Shown: positions 8,339 to 16,574, numbered from the stretch's first letter. The stretch: DNA of 41,722 bases from Aphanocapsa sp. GSE-SYN-MK-11-07L (GCA_019359715.1 JAHHGS010000107.1:1-41722), one strand, 5' to 3'. Notes: generated by a model from the sequence alone, not told the origin. A program made the numbers and translations.

Positions 8339-10304
8339 TGATCTAGCGGTGGGAGCTGGCCCGGATGCAGTGAAGGCGGCGATCGCTGGTGCGAAAACGT
8401 TTGAGGCGTGGCGGTCAGACACCCAAAAACAGAATAAGGCGGCGCAGCAACCCAAGCCAAGGGCGGGCGATCAGCGCCCCCTTATCAGACTGGAGCCAGG
8501 GCAGTTGATATTAACCCTCACCCAAATTGAGACAAAATTGGGACAATCCAACTCACCCAGAGATGCGATTTACGCTCAGGGAAATCATGACGGAACGTAT
8601 CTGAGCAGGGTGCTGAAATCCGCCCCAGACAGTAGAAGCAGCCACATCGAGATTTCCCCAGACGTTGACTCTCTCGACCTGCTAACGGCTGAAACGCTGG
8701 TATACGAGTTAAATAAGCGGTTTCGTTTTGAGCGGTATGATGCCCGAATTCGTGGCTACGTGCCGGCGGATTGTCCTCGCAACCTAGCCGCCCAATTCCT
8801 GGCAATGGGGAGGTGGCCTAATCTGCCCCGGTTAACCGGAATCAGCCATATTCCGCTGCTGCTGAGAGATGGCACGGTCATCAATCAGCCAGGCTATCAC
8901 TCCCCAACGGGGATGCTGTTACAGTTCGATCCTGGTGATTTCCCGGCAATCCCTGTGTGCTGTTCCAAAGATGCCGCGATCGCGGCATTGGCTGTTCTGA
9001 TTGATTGGTTGAGCGAATTTCCATTTCAACACCCACGGCACCGATCAGCCGCCCTTTCTGCTGTGCTGACGGCGGTGTGTCGCAGGTTGCTCAAACAATC
9101 CCCCCTAAATGCGATCAGTGCAACCAAGGCGGGGACGGGTAAGGGGACGCTGGCTAGGGGGATTTCAATCTTGGCTCTGAATGGCCACGCTGGCACTATC
9201 CCGTTTACCGGGGATTCTGAGGAGTTCAGAAAAAAAATGACCAGCTTCCTAAAGTCTGGGCAGCCCATCGGCATGATTGATAACGTGACAGGGATTCTAG
9301 GCGGTGACGTACTGGAAATGGTGCTGACGGAGCCATTTTTCAAAGATCGGCTGCTGGGTGGGAATCAGATGCCCAGCTTCAGTACCCAGGTCACACTGTT
9401 GGCCAACGGCAATAACCTAAGATTCAGACCCGACATGACGCGCCGGACAATCCTGTGTGTTTTGGATAGAGAGTCTGAGAATCCCGAACTGCACAAATTC
9501 GAGCGAAATTTTGAGGAGTTTACAATAGCCAACCGGGGGCGGTTGGTGATGGCAGCACTGACGATTCTCAAATCCTATCTGGACGCTGGACAGCCCGAAA
9601 AAATACAGCCTAAACTGGGCAGCTTTGAGGGCTGGTCTGACCTAGTTCGATCAGCTCTTGTCTGGCTAGGGGAATCTGATCCAGTGGAAACGCAACGAGA
9701 ATTGGCAGCACAGGACGATCAGCGACAAACGTTAGGGGCGCTACTCCAGTCCTGGTACGACAAATATGAGAGCACGTCACAAACCGCCAGAGAGGTTTGC
9801 GTTGGGGTGATTACCAATGGCGGCGATCTGAAAGATGTGCTGTTGGAGGTAGCGTTAGATCGCAGCGGTGAGATCTCACCCCGCAGGCTGAGCTATTACC
9901 TCCGTAGCCACAATCGAAGCGTAGTAAACCGGATGCGGTTCGAGAACGCTGGCAACGACCGATTAGGTTACGCGCAGTGGCGCGTGAGAGTTTTAGCTAG
10001 TCCGCCGGAAACATCCTCTGCATCCTCAGCAGAAACCCCGCAAACAACGCAAAATCAGGGATTTAACTGTGCTGAGGATAAAATTCTATCGTCAGCACCC
10101 ATCCTCAGCACTCAGGCAGCCAGTCAAAACGGCGGGCAACCTCAACGAGAGATGCAGAGGATGCAAATTCTATCCTCAGCAGGGTCAAACAACGGTAAAT
10201 CAATACTTGTAGCCATACCTGCTGAAGATGCAGAGGATAGTTCCAGCCAATCCGGTAAAACTGTCAATTTTGAATCGGAGGTGATCGATGCTGACGATTT
10301 CTAA
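8295..10304 (+). CDS. Primase-helicase, helicase part (P-loop ATPase) after a frameshift
   Basis: The sequence continues the DUF3854 domain from WDSQYKGIDDL, so the GTG at 8295 is probably not a true start. The middle holds a P-loop ATPase of the SF3/phage primase-helicase kind: Walker A ATKAGTGKGTLA, Walker B PIGMIDNV, a sensor-like LLANGNNLR and an arginine cluster DMTRRTI. Whole protein about 870 residues, as expected for a satellite or plasmid replication initiator (P4 alpha is the well-known analogue). The last 110 residues are low complexity and encoded by iteron-like repeats. Likely role: unwinding and priming at the element origin. The stop overlaps the next gene's start region. Confidence 0.8.
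   Translation: MWFWLCWDSQYKGIDDLAVGAGPDAVKAAIAGAKTFEAWRSDTQKQNKAAQQPKPRAGDQRPLIRLEPGQLILTLTQIETKLGQSNSPRDAIYAQGNHDGTYLSRVLKSAPDSRSSHIEISPDVDSLDLLTAETLVYELNKRFRFERYDARIRGYVPADCPRNLAAQFLAMGRWPNLPRLTGISHIPLLLRDGTVINQPGYHSPTGMLLQFDPGDFPAIPVCCSKDAAIAALAVLIDWLSEFPFQHPRHRSAALSAVLTAVCRRLLKQSPLNAISATKAGTGKGTLARGISILALNGHAGTIPFTGDSEEFRKKMTSFLKSGQPIGMIDNVTGILGGDVLEMVLTEPFFKDRLLGGNQMPSFSTQVTLLANGNNLRFRPDMTRRTILCVLDRESENPELHKFERNFEEFTIANRGRLVMAALTILKSYLDAGQPEKIQPKLGSFEGWSDLVRSALVWLGESDPVETQRELAAQDDQRQTLGALLQSWYDKYESTSQTAREVCVGVITNGGDLKDVLLEVALDRSGEISPRRLSYYLRSHNRSVVNRMRFENAGNDRLGYAQWRVRVLASPPETSSASSAETPQTTQNQGFNCAEDKILSSAPILSTQAASQNGGQPQREMQRMQILSSAGSNNGKSILVAIPAEDAEDSSSQSGKTVNFESEVIDADDF
10013..10238. 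repeat. Nine iteron-like 10-bp repeats, candidate replication origin
   Basis: The motif ATCCTCAGCA or its complement TGCTGAGGAT occurs at 10013, 10022, 10070, 10088, 10101, 10153, 10172, 10220 and 10229 (start positions). Four copies are exact and five have one mismatch; five are in one orientation and four in the other. The copies encode different peptides depending on strand and frame, so the DNA rather than the protein seems conserved. The setting, inside the 3' end of the initiator gene, fits an origin bound by the primase-helicase. Confidence 0.65.
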
Positions 10305-10632
10305 GGCTTCGATTGGAGCGATCGCCTATGGCAGATCGGGAGTTGGCTACCCAGTTAAAGAAGTCAAAGGCGATCGCTTAGTTCTGCGAACACCTAACGG
10401 GTTGAAGCGGGTGCCTTGGGGTGCCGTAATTCAGTGGGAATTGCCAGCAGTGCCGCCCCTCAACTATCAATTTGGTCAAAGGGTTGAGGTTTTCTTTCTC
10501 AAAAAAAACATTTGGCGGCAGGGGTATCGATTTTTGAGCTACAGCCAGGCCTGGCCAGACCGAGTATGGCTGCATTGCCCAGAAGGACACTCTGCTACCT
10601 GCAACACAAATCTATTCAGAGGTGAGCAATGA
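10288..10632 (+). CDS. Small unknown protein, possibly SH3-like fold
   Basis: 114 residues, family not recognised. It alternates short strands and turns (RLVLRTPNGLKRVPWGAVIQWE, QRVEVFFLKKNIWRQGYRF), suggesting an SH3-like or KOW-like beta barrel as in small nucleic-acid-binding proteins; this is an inference. The ATG lies inside the last codons of the primase gene in another frame (17-bp overlap) and follows a good ribosome site (cggagg), so translation is coupled. It ends next to the following small gene. Its place between replication and packaging genes suggests an accessory role in either. Confidence 0.6.
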   Translation: MLTISKASIGAIAYGRSGVGYPVKEVKGDRLVLRTPNGLKRVPWGAVIQWELPAVPPLNYQFGQRVEVFFLKKNIWRQGYRFLSYSQAWPDRVWLHCPEGHSATCNTNLFRGEQ

Positions 10633-10633
10633 C

Positions 10634-10915
10634 ATGAATGAGCAACCTAGTTGCTATCAACCCTCCCCTGCCGCTCAGCGAGACAACCTGAAGGCCGAAT
10701 GCCACAGGTTGATCGAGAAGATTTCTCACAGACCAGGCTGCCTGAAGTTGCTAGCAGGGGTAAAGGATTATTTGGCGATCGCAGCCCAGTACAAAGCAGG
10801 TAGAACTTACCGTAGGAGAAAGAGCAGTGATGACCAAGGCGCGGGCCAGGCACAATGGTCATCAGACCTATACCCCTGCCAACTCTCGCCAGTGGAAAGA
10901 AGCGGCGATCGCTGA
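10634..10915 (+). CDS. Small unknown protein
   Basis: 93 residues from ATG 10634, which has gaggtgag 8-15 bases upstream; GTG 10622 in frame is an alternative. The core (ECHRLIEKISHRPGCLKLLAGVKDYLAIAAQYKAGRTYRRRK) reads as two helices with a basic tail and looks like a genuine protein. The last 30 residues overlap the 48-codon frame starting at 10830 and look less natural, so the true end could be affected by a frameshift. No family recognised. It belongs to the tightly packed rightward unit before the terminase genes. Confidence 0.5.
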   Translation: MNEQPSCYQPSPAAQRDNLKAECHRLIEKISHRPGCLKLLAGVKDYLAIAAQYKAGRTYRRRKSSDDQGAGQAQWSSDLYPCQLSPVERSGDR

Positions 10916-10976
10916 ACTGGCGACGGTCAAGCTCAGGGTAGGCAGACCCAAATTGCATACCTATGGAATTGCATAA
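10830..10976 (+). CDS. Very small basic protein before the terminase genes
   Basis: 48 residues from ATG 10830 to TAA 10974-10976: MTKARARHNGHQTYTP..., rich in Arg, Lys and His, with a helix QWKEAAIAELATVKLRVGRP. The ribosome site taggaga lies 9 bases upstream and the stop is 3 bases before the next ATG, so it fits the operon well. It overlaps the end of the previous frame by 86 bp in another frame. Its helix resembles part of the start of the small terminase-like protein. A DNA-binding role is only a guess. Confidence 0.45.
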   Translation: MTKARARHNGHQTYTPANSRQWKEAAIAELATVKLRVGRPKLHTYGIA

Positions 10977-10979
10977 CCG

Positions 10980-11510
10980 ATGGCAAAAACTGGCCCCAAA
11001 CGAACCAAAATTCAACAGCAGCTTGATCAAGCGGCGATCGCTGAATTGACGCTGAAGGGCTGGACACAGTTACAGATTGCCCAACACCTAGAGCTTGACC
11101 AAAGTACCGTCAGCCGCGACCTGAGAGCAATTCAAGAGCAGTGGAAAGCAAACGCACTCCGAGACTTTGACGCTGATAAGACGGCAGAGTTAGAGAACCT
11201 GAAGCAGTTGAAGCGAGAATATTGGGCCGCCTGGGAGCGCTCGCAAGCAGACCGGGAAATTAGTAGCCTTGAGAAATTGGCAACTGGATGTGGTGCTGAG
11301 CATCAAGCCCTGGGCCGAGTCAAGGTTAGCAATCGCACAGAGCAGCGCAATGGCGATCCGGCTTTCCTGAATGGACTGGTGAAGATTGTTGAGCTTGAGA
11401 GCAAATTGCTCGGACTGTTCCCGACTGAAAAAACCGCTGGCAATAGCGCGATCGCGCTTACTGACACCCAGCTCGGCACCCTCGCAGACCTGATGAGAAA
11501 CATCCCATGA
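10980..11510 (+). CDS. terS: Helix-turn-helix protein, probable small terminase subunit
   Basis: 176 residues. A helix-turn-helix is clear at about residues 17-50: IAELTLKGWTQLQIAQHLELDQSTVSRDLRAI. The middle (ENLKQLKREYWAAWERSQ) is likely coiled coil, and a helical C-terminal part follows. Small terminases have this layout and recognise the packaging site of the phage or satellite. The stop overlaps the start of the large terminase (ATGA, 4 bp), the usual arrangement for the pair. Without the large terminase beside it, it could be read as a plain HTH regulator. If it is TerS, it decides which DNA is packaged. Confidence 0.75.
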   Translation: MAKTGPKRTKIQQQLDQAAIAELTLKGWTQLQIAQHLELDQSTVSRDLRAIQEQWKANALRDFDADKTAELENLKQLKREYWAAWERSQADREISSLEKLATGCGAEHQALGRVKVSNRTEQRNGDPAFLNGLVKIVELESKLLGLFPTEKTAGNSAIALTDTQLGTLADLMRNIP

Positions 11511-12892
11511 CCGCCACCCTTAGCCAGCAGGTCGTCACTCAGTTCATCCGAGACAACCTGCTGGGCTACTCTACCGCCCAATTCCCCGACTTCAAACCAG
11601 GACGGCATCACAAGCTGCTGGCAGCCAAGCTAGAGGATGTCGCTGTTGGCAGAAGTAAGCGCCTCGCCGTATTGATGGCCCCCAGACACGGCAAGTCGAA
11701 GCTCTCTTCTGAACTCTTCCCCAGTTGGTATTTAGGGCATCACCCCAGTCAGCGGATCTTGAGTCTCAGCTACGGTCAGGATTTAGCGGATGTGTTTGGG
11801 CGATCGGTTCGCAACTATATGAGAACCCCGACCTTTGGGGCGCTCTTTCCTGAGTGCCAGCTCTCCAGTGACTCCAATAGCATCAAGCGCTTCAACACCA
11901 ATGCAGGCGGCGGTTACGCCACAATTGGTGTCGGCGGTGCCACCACGGGGCGAGGGGCTGATTTGTTGATCATGGATGACCTGATCAAAGACCGGGAGCA
12001 GGCCGATAGTCCCGTCTACCGGGAGCATCTGATCGACTGGTACAAAAGCGTTGCCAGAACCCGACTCCAACCCGGTGGCTCAATTGTGTTAGTGCAAACC
12101 AGATGGCAAGCGAGCGACTTTGTGGCGTGGCTCTTAGCCGAAACAAGCCATGAGGGATGGCAGGTGATTAGTTTGCCTGCGATCGCCCTTGATAGTGACC
12201 CCTTGGGCAGACAGCCTGGTGAAGCCCTCTGGCCAGAAGCCTATCCCCTATCGGCACTGGAAGAAATCAGAACGACCCTAGGTAGCCGGGACTGGAGCAG
12301 TCTCTACCAGCAGTGCCCGATCAGCGATGCTGACGTGATCTTTAATCCCCAGTGGGTGCAATATCACTATGGAATTCCTAGAATTGAAACTCCCCAAATT
12401 ATCCACAGTTGGGACTTGAGTTTTGGGGGCACCTCGTCTGGTCATTCGTGGGTAGTTGGGCAAGCCTGGGCTTTTGATATGCCGAATCGACGCTGCTATC
12501 TAATGCAAATGATCAGAGAGCAGATGGGCTTCAATGCGGCGATCGCCGCCATCCGCAGCCTGAATGAGCAGTACCCAGCCAGCCGGATTCTGGTCGAGAA
12601 CAAAGCCAATGGGCCAGCAGTGATTGAGTGCCTAGAGAAAGAGATTCCCTACTTAGAGGCAGTCTTACCCAAAGGGGGCAAGAGCGATCGCGCCTATGCT
12701 GTGACTCCGATGTTTGAGCGGGGCGAAGTGTTTCTGCCTGATCCCGATTTCAGCCCTTGGATCAAATCCTTGCTGATTGAAATGCAGAGCTTCCCGATGT
12801 CGCAGTCAGATGATTGTGTGGACGCTATGACCCAAGCCCTGAAATATTACCAGGAAAAACTGCACCTCCAGGCATGGTGGGACAATATTTGA
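11507..12892 (+). CDS. terL: Phage terminase large subunit
   Basis: 461 residues, full length. ATPase part: Walker A at residues 58-65 (APRHGKSK), Walker B at about 152-158 (DLLIMDDL), coupling region VQTRW. Nuclease part (RNase H fold): D303 in SWDLSFGG, E364 in VENKANGP, and the DD-xx-D at 435-439 (SDDCVDAMTQAL). It would cut and pump DNA into a procapsid. Packaging needs a portal and capsid, which are not encoded here; a helper phage would have to supply them, or the element is dead. It overlaps terS by 4 bp. HIP1 octamers occur in it, so the gene is at home in cyanobacteria. Confidence 0.93.
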   Translation: MTATLSQQVVTQFIRDNLLGYSTAQFPDFKPGRHHKLLAAKLEDVAVGRSKRLAVLMAPRHGKSKLSSELFPSWYLGHHPSQRILSLSYGQDLADVFGRSVRNYMRTPTFGALFPECQLSSDSNSIKRFNTNAGGGYATIGVGGATTGRGADLLIMDDLIKDREQADSPVYREHLIDWYKSVARTRLQPGGSIVLVQTRWQASDFVAWLLAETSHEGWQVISLPAIALDSDPLGRQPGEALWPEAYPLSALEEIRTTLGSRDWSSLYQQCPISDADVIFNPQWVQYHYGIPRIETPQIIHSWDLSFGGTSSGHSWVVGQAWAFDMPNRRCYLMQMIREQMGFNAAIAAIRSLNEQYPASRILVENKANGPAVIECLEKEIPYLEAVLPKGGKSDRAYAVTPMFERGEVFLPDPDFSPWIKSLLIEMQSFPMSQSDDCVDAMTQALKYYQEKLHLQAWWDNI

Positions 12893-12978
12893 TTTGTGTT
12901 GCATAGAAGTAAAACCGTGATGTTTAGTGTTTATGTATTCTGAAGACGTGGTCACGATTTCTGGAGGGCGTTAAAGGG

Positions 12979-13003
12979 GAGAATTGTTATACACGCTATT
13001 CTC
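12979..13003. promoter_or_regulatory. Inverted repeat upstream of the DUF433 gene
   Basis: GAGAAT (12979-12984) and ATTCTC (12998-13003) flank a short AT-rich spacer in the 163-bp gap between terL and the DUF433 gene. It is a possible operator, but six-base arms are weak evidence. Confidence 0.3.
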
Positions 13004-13055
13004 AATTTGGGAGTAGCCCAACAAAGTTGACTCAAATCAGTATTTTTCTCATCAG

Positions 13056-13751
13056 ATGGCAAAATGGGATGACCATACCTACAACACTCCAGCCTATTCG
13101 GTGACGGATGCAGCCAGGTATCTGCATATACCTTTGGTAACCCTGCGCTCATGGCTGAAGGGACGTACCTACACAACTAAGACTGGTCAACAAACCTTTG
13201 AGCCACTAATCGAGCGTCCTGACCCAGAATACTCGCAACTGTCTTTCACAAATCTGGTTGAGGCTCACGTTCTCCGAATCATTCGTGAAGCCCATCAGGT
13301 CAAGTTAGATAAGGTTCGCAAGGCTCTGGACTACATGAGCCAGCAGCTAAACACCCTTCACCCTTTGGTGCATCGAAGATTTGAAACAGATGGCATTGAT
13401 TTGTTTGTTTACCAAATGGATGAGTTGGTGAATGTCTCCCGTGGAGGACAGCTTGCTATGCGGGAGACTTTGAAGCACCTCCTGAGCCGTGTTGAGTGGG
13501 ATGAGCAAAATGTGGCAGTTCGGTTATTTCCCTTTATTCAGCCAGAGGGTGATGAGAAGAGAATTCTCTACATCGACCCCAGAATTTCTTTTGGTAAGCC
13601 TGTGATTGCAGCGAAGGGTGTTCCTACTACTTCTATTACTGACCTCTACGAAGCAGGGGACGACATCGAAGACATTGCCGATGAGTTTGATTGCACTCCC
13701 GAACAGGTCACAGCAGCTATCCGGTTTGAATCTCCCTCATGTTGCAATTGA
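13056..13751 (+). CDS. DUF433 antitoxin-like protein with MerR-type N-terminus
   Basis: 231 residues. Residues 12-40 (AYSVTDAARYLHIPLVTLRSWLKG) are a MerR/excisionase-like winged helix. The middle is helical, and residues 165-228 are a DUF433 domain (IDPRISFGKPVIAAKGVPTTSITDLYEAGDDIEDIADEFDCTPEQV). DUF433 proteins are usually antitoxins next to a PIN-like (DUF5615) toxin. No such toxin follows: hsdS of the opposite strand ends 5 bp after the stop. So the partner is missing, or the gene now serves as a stand-alone regulator. Confidence 0.8.
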   Translation: MAKWDDHTYNTPAYSVTDAARYLHIPLVTLRSWLKGRTYTTKTGQQTFEPLIERPDPEYSQLSFTNLVEAHVLRIIREAHQVKLDKVRKALDYMSQQLNTLHPLVHRRFETDGIDLFVYQMDELVNVSRGGQLAMRETLKHLLSRVEWDEQNVAVRLFPFIQPEGDEKRILYIDPRISFGKPVIAAKGVPTTSITDLYEAGDDIEDIADEFDCTPEQVTAAIRFESPSCCN

Positions 13752-13755
13752 TTTC

Positions 13756-15186
13756 CTAATCGGATAAATCTGCTTGCTGTCCAGGTTTTTGTTGCAATTT
13801 TACCGCTTTGCCCTTGGGCTGGTCTTGCCTTTCTGCCCGAATCCGCTCCAGCAAGACCGCTGCGGGTTCATCATCGGGGTCTTGGGGCACGAGTTCACCC
13901 CGGAAGGCTTTAGCGAGGGTAGCTTGTTCTAGCCTGTCGCACAGCTTGCTGGCTTTTTGATATTCCTGCTCGATCAAATCAATGGCTTTGAACAGTTTTT
14001 CAACTCGCTGAACAATTTCCTTTTGTTCCTCAACTTCTGGCAAATCAATTGGTAAACTTACTAAAGTAGGCTGATTTATCTTTGGCATATTTCCTGCGGT
14101 TCCAGTTGCTCTATTCCTCAAATACTTTCTCGATTTCTCACAGGAAAGTAGAACGTGCAAAAACCGAGTTAAAACCATTGGTTTTGCACGAAGACGCATC
14201 ATTAAATCAGGAAAGATAAATTGGTTAGGAGAACCATCGTATATTGCCGAAACCCCTACGTATTCTATGGTATTACCTCTCTGAACTAAAATATCATCTG
14301 GTTGTAGCCAGAAGGATGATTCCTTATCAATATTTTCATCAAAGTATTTAAAGTGTTCTGAATTAAATTTTCCTGATGTTGTCGCTGTCAATGTTATTAC
14401 TCGAAATGGTGTTTCATAATTAACTGGCTTTGCAGAGTAACCATTTTTTGGCTTATCTATAATCAGTTCACCTAGAGTAGTTGATTGCCAAATAGAATCA
14501 AAATTATTCTCTTCTCTCCAATCAGCAGTAAGATGACCAGAGCAGGCGGCGGTTAAGATAGTCTGTCTGTAGCGATCGCACAACCCAGAAACCCGCTCCA
14601 ACTCCTCACGGGCACGGCGGCTATGGGCAAACAGGCGATCGAGCTTGGCAACAATGCGGTGTTGTTCAGAAATCGGTGGGACTGGAAGATTTATTTCCTT
14701 CAAAAACTGTGCAGGAACACGACGCTGCCCAACGGCTCCTGTCATATACCGTTCAGCTTCTTTACGAAAATCTACCTGACGGACGAAGCGCCACAGATAT
14801 TCAGGTAGAACTGCTCCTAAAGATCGTAGAACATGAAACTCGGTGGAGCCGCACGCGAGACCATTGTGAAGCTCGCTTGCAAGCGCAATTTTCCCATTCT
14901 CCATGCAGGGTGTAATCTTGGCGAAGATTACATCGTTATCTTGAAAGTGAGTGTACCCTTTCCATACCTCTTCAAGAAGACGGGTTTCATAGGAGAGAAT
15001 AATCCCCTCTTGATCACAAACAGCAGGCATTGGCACAAATGATACTGCTGTTTGTCTATCGATCAATGAGCTATGGCGTGGGTTGAAATCGCATAATTGC
15101 TCCAATGCAGCTTTATTCCATCCCTTTGGCAATTGATTCACGATACTGTCATCTGTCGAGAGTCCGTCATTGATGGGGTTATTCAT
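13756..15186 (-). CDS. hsdS: Type I restriction-modification specificity subunit HsdS
   Basis: 476 residues, standard two-half structure. TRD1 is about residues 15-180, followed by a coiled-coil spacer (EQHRIVAKLDRLFAHSRRAREELERV, about 185-215). TRD2 is about 230-400, then a second coiled coil (EEQKEIVQRVEKLFKAIDLIEQEYQKAS). It recognises the bipartite target and directs both HsdM and HsdR. Its ATG overlaps the vapC stop (ATGA at 15183-15186). The TRD2 region (roughly 14040-14520) is distinctly richer in A+T than the rest of the gene, a sign of TRD exchange. It is intact. Confidence 0.93.
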   Translation of the reverse strand: MNNPINDGLSTDDSIVNQLPKGWNKAALEQLCDFNPRHSSLIDRQTAVSFVPMPAVCDQEGIILSYETRLLEEVWKGYTHFQDNDVIFAKITPCMENGKIALASELHNGLACGSTEFHVLRSLGAVLPEYLWRFVRQVDFRKEAERYMTGAVGQRRVPAQFLKEINLPVPPISEQHRIVAKLDRLFAHSRRAREELERVSGLCDRYRQTILTAACSGHLTADWREENNFDSIWQSTTLGELIIDKPKNGYSAKPVNYETPFRVITLTATTSGKFNSEHFKYFDENIDKESSFWLQPDDILVQRGNTIEYVGVSAIYDGSPNQFIFPDLMMRLRAKPMVLTRFLHVLLSCEKSRKYLRNRATGTAGNMPKINQPTLVSLPIDLPEVEEQKEIVQRVEKLFKAIDLIEQEYQKASKLCDRLEQATLAKAFRGELVPQDPDDEPAAVLLERIRAERQDQPKGKAVKLQQKPGQQADLSD

Positions 15187-15593
15187 GGTGTTTCTGCCTC
15201 CCAGTCTGCCAGCGACAAGCCCTCTACTCGACTAAATTCACGGGTATTGTGAGTGACTAGTGTGAGATTGTGAGCTAGGGCGATGGCGGCAATTTGTAGG
15301 TCGTAGGAGCCGATAGGAGTTCCCGATGCTTTCAATTGGGCACGTAGCCGCCCACAAATGGCAGCGGCTTTACCATCGAAGGGTAAACTCACAAAGTCTC
15401 CAAAAAACTTTCGCAGATTTTCTAGATTTTCTGTTATTCGGGAACTGTTATAAGCGCCATAAAAAAGTTCAAATTTCACCACATCGCAAATGTATACATC
15501 GTCTGGAGACAATGCAATCAGGGTTTCATAGACTCGCAGATTACGACGATTAATGTACTGAATGCAGGTATTGGTATCCAACAAATAAATCAT
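15183..15593 (-). CDS. vapC: VapC-type PIN-domain ribonuclease toxin
   Basis: 136 residues, a complete PIN domain. Acidic sites: D6 in LLDTNTC, E42 in FELFYGA, D98 in GSYDLQIAA, and the THNTREF motif near the end, typical of VapC enzymes that cut initiator or other tRNAs. Its start overlaps the stop of the vapB-like gene by one base, and its stop overlaps the hsdS start by 4 bp, so it is translationally locked between antitoxin and specificity subunit. It should be silent while the antitoxin is made and could punish loss of the operon. Confidence 0.88.
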   Translation of the reverse strand: MIYLLDTNTCIQYINRRNLRVYETLIALSPDDVYICDVVKFELFYGAYNSSRITENLENLRKFFGDFVSLPFDGKAAAICGRLRAQLKASGTPIGSYDLQIAAIALAHNLTLVTHNTREFSRVEGLSLADWEAETP

Positions 15594-15955
15594 TAAAAGG
15601 GCTCTCGTTCTGATGCTTCTTCTTGAGGTGCCCTAACTAAAGGTTCACCTTGCCAAGCACCAAACGTACTTAAGAATTCTGTTGACCATTGCCGCTTCTT
15701 CGTTATCTTTGTGTGATCTTGATTCTGATGCATTTTATCTCGCAACTGTTGAAACATTGCTTCAGCATCGATAAACTGATCCTGATTCGCCGCTTCTACA
15801 CCAACCTGCACCGCTTGCTGAAGTTGTTTAAATCGCTTCTGATAGACTTGCTCCCACTCATCCGTTTGCAAAAGTTCAATGAAGGTAAGTACCTCTTGTT
15901 GCTTTTCAGGTGACAAGACCCGCACCTTGTCGATAATGGTTTGTTCAGTGGTCAT
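15593..15955 (-). CDS. vapB: VapB-like (DUF2281-type) antitoxin
   Basis: 120 residues, directly upstream of vapC and overlapping it by one base. The N-terminus IIDKVRVLSPEKQQEVLTFIELL is a DUF2281-type helical segment of antitoxins. The C-terminal end (FGAWQGEPLVRAPQEEASEREPF) is a flexible tail that would wrap round the toxin. The middle is helical and longer than in most VapB proteins. A DNA-binding domain of AbrB or RHH type is not obvious, so regulation may come from the whole operon. Function inferred from position and these motifs. Confidence 0.7.
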   Translation of the reverse strand: MTTEQTIIDKVRVLSPEKQQEVLTFIELLQTDEWEQVYQKRFKQLQQAVQVGVEAANQDQFIDAEAMFQQLRDKMHQNQDHTKITKKRQWSTEFLSTFGAWQGEPLVRAPQEEASEREPF

Positions 15956-15974
15956 TTTCTGGCTCCTAACTGAT

Positions 15975-16574
15975 CTAAAAACTCTCAGGATTGGGGAATT
16001 CTACTTCTTCATAAACCAGCGCCAGCGGACAGCTAAAATCAAGACTCAGCAGTTCCAGAACCGGATCTTCTCCATGCGCTGCATCTTCCGGGTAAGCGGT
16101 CAGTTCCCATTTGCCCGTGCTGGTTTTGCGATAGCAATCTATCCCTACCTTCTCGGCATCAATCAACACATACTCTTGCAAAGTCGAGATCCGGCGGTAG
16201 AACCTGAACTTGTCACCGCGATCAAAAGCGGCTGTGCCGGGCGAGAGAACTTCAACAATCAGCTTGGGGTAACTAATCGCATCCGTCGCTCGGCGATCGC
16301 GATCGTCGCAGCTTACCACCAGATCAGGATAAAAATAGGGGCCGGCTGGGCTAACCCGCACCTTGGCATCTGCAACATTGGCTCGGCACCCCTTGCCTCG
16401 GATCTGAGATCGCACCAAGCTATAGAGATTCAGCGCAATGTCATTATGGGGCAGCGTTCCCCCCGTCATGGCGTAAACTTCCCCCTCAATGTATTCGTGT
16501 TTGAGGGGTTGCTCGGCTTCCCAAGCCAGATATTCAGCCGGAGTCATGAATTGGGACTGGGTTTGAGCAATCAT
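15975..16574 (-). CDS. Uma2 family putative endonuclease
   Basis: 199 residues, full-length Uma2 (DUF820), a PD-(D/E)XK-fold family expanded in cyanobacteria. Visible motifs: MTPAEYLAWE at the start, KHEYIEGEVYAM, YPDLVVSC, LIVEVLSPGT (the E-V-L of the nuclease core) and LQEYVLID. Its ATG overlaps the hsdM stop by 4 bp, so it is cotranslated with the methylase; the antitoxin gene follows after 19 bp. The target is unknown. Being in the R-M operon, it could act in defence, but Uma2 genes are often found in unrelated contexts. Confidence 0.88.
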   Translation of the reverse strand: MIAQTQSQFMTPAEYLAWEAEQPLKHEYIEGEVYAMTGGTLPHNDIALNLYSLVRSQIRGKGCRANVADAKVRVSPAGPYFYPDLVVSCDDRDRRATDAISYPKLIVEVLSPGTAAFDRGDKFRFYRRISTLQEYVLIDAEKVGIDCYRKTSTGKWELTAYPEDAAHGEDPVLELLSLDFSCPLALVYEEVEFPNPESF

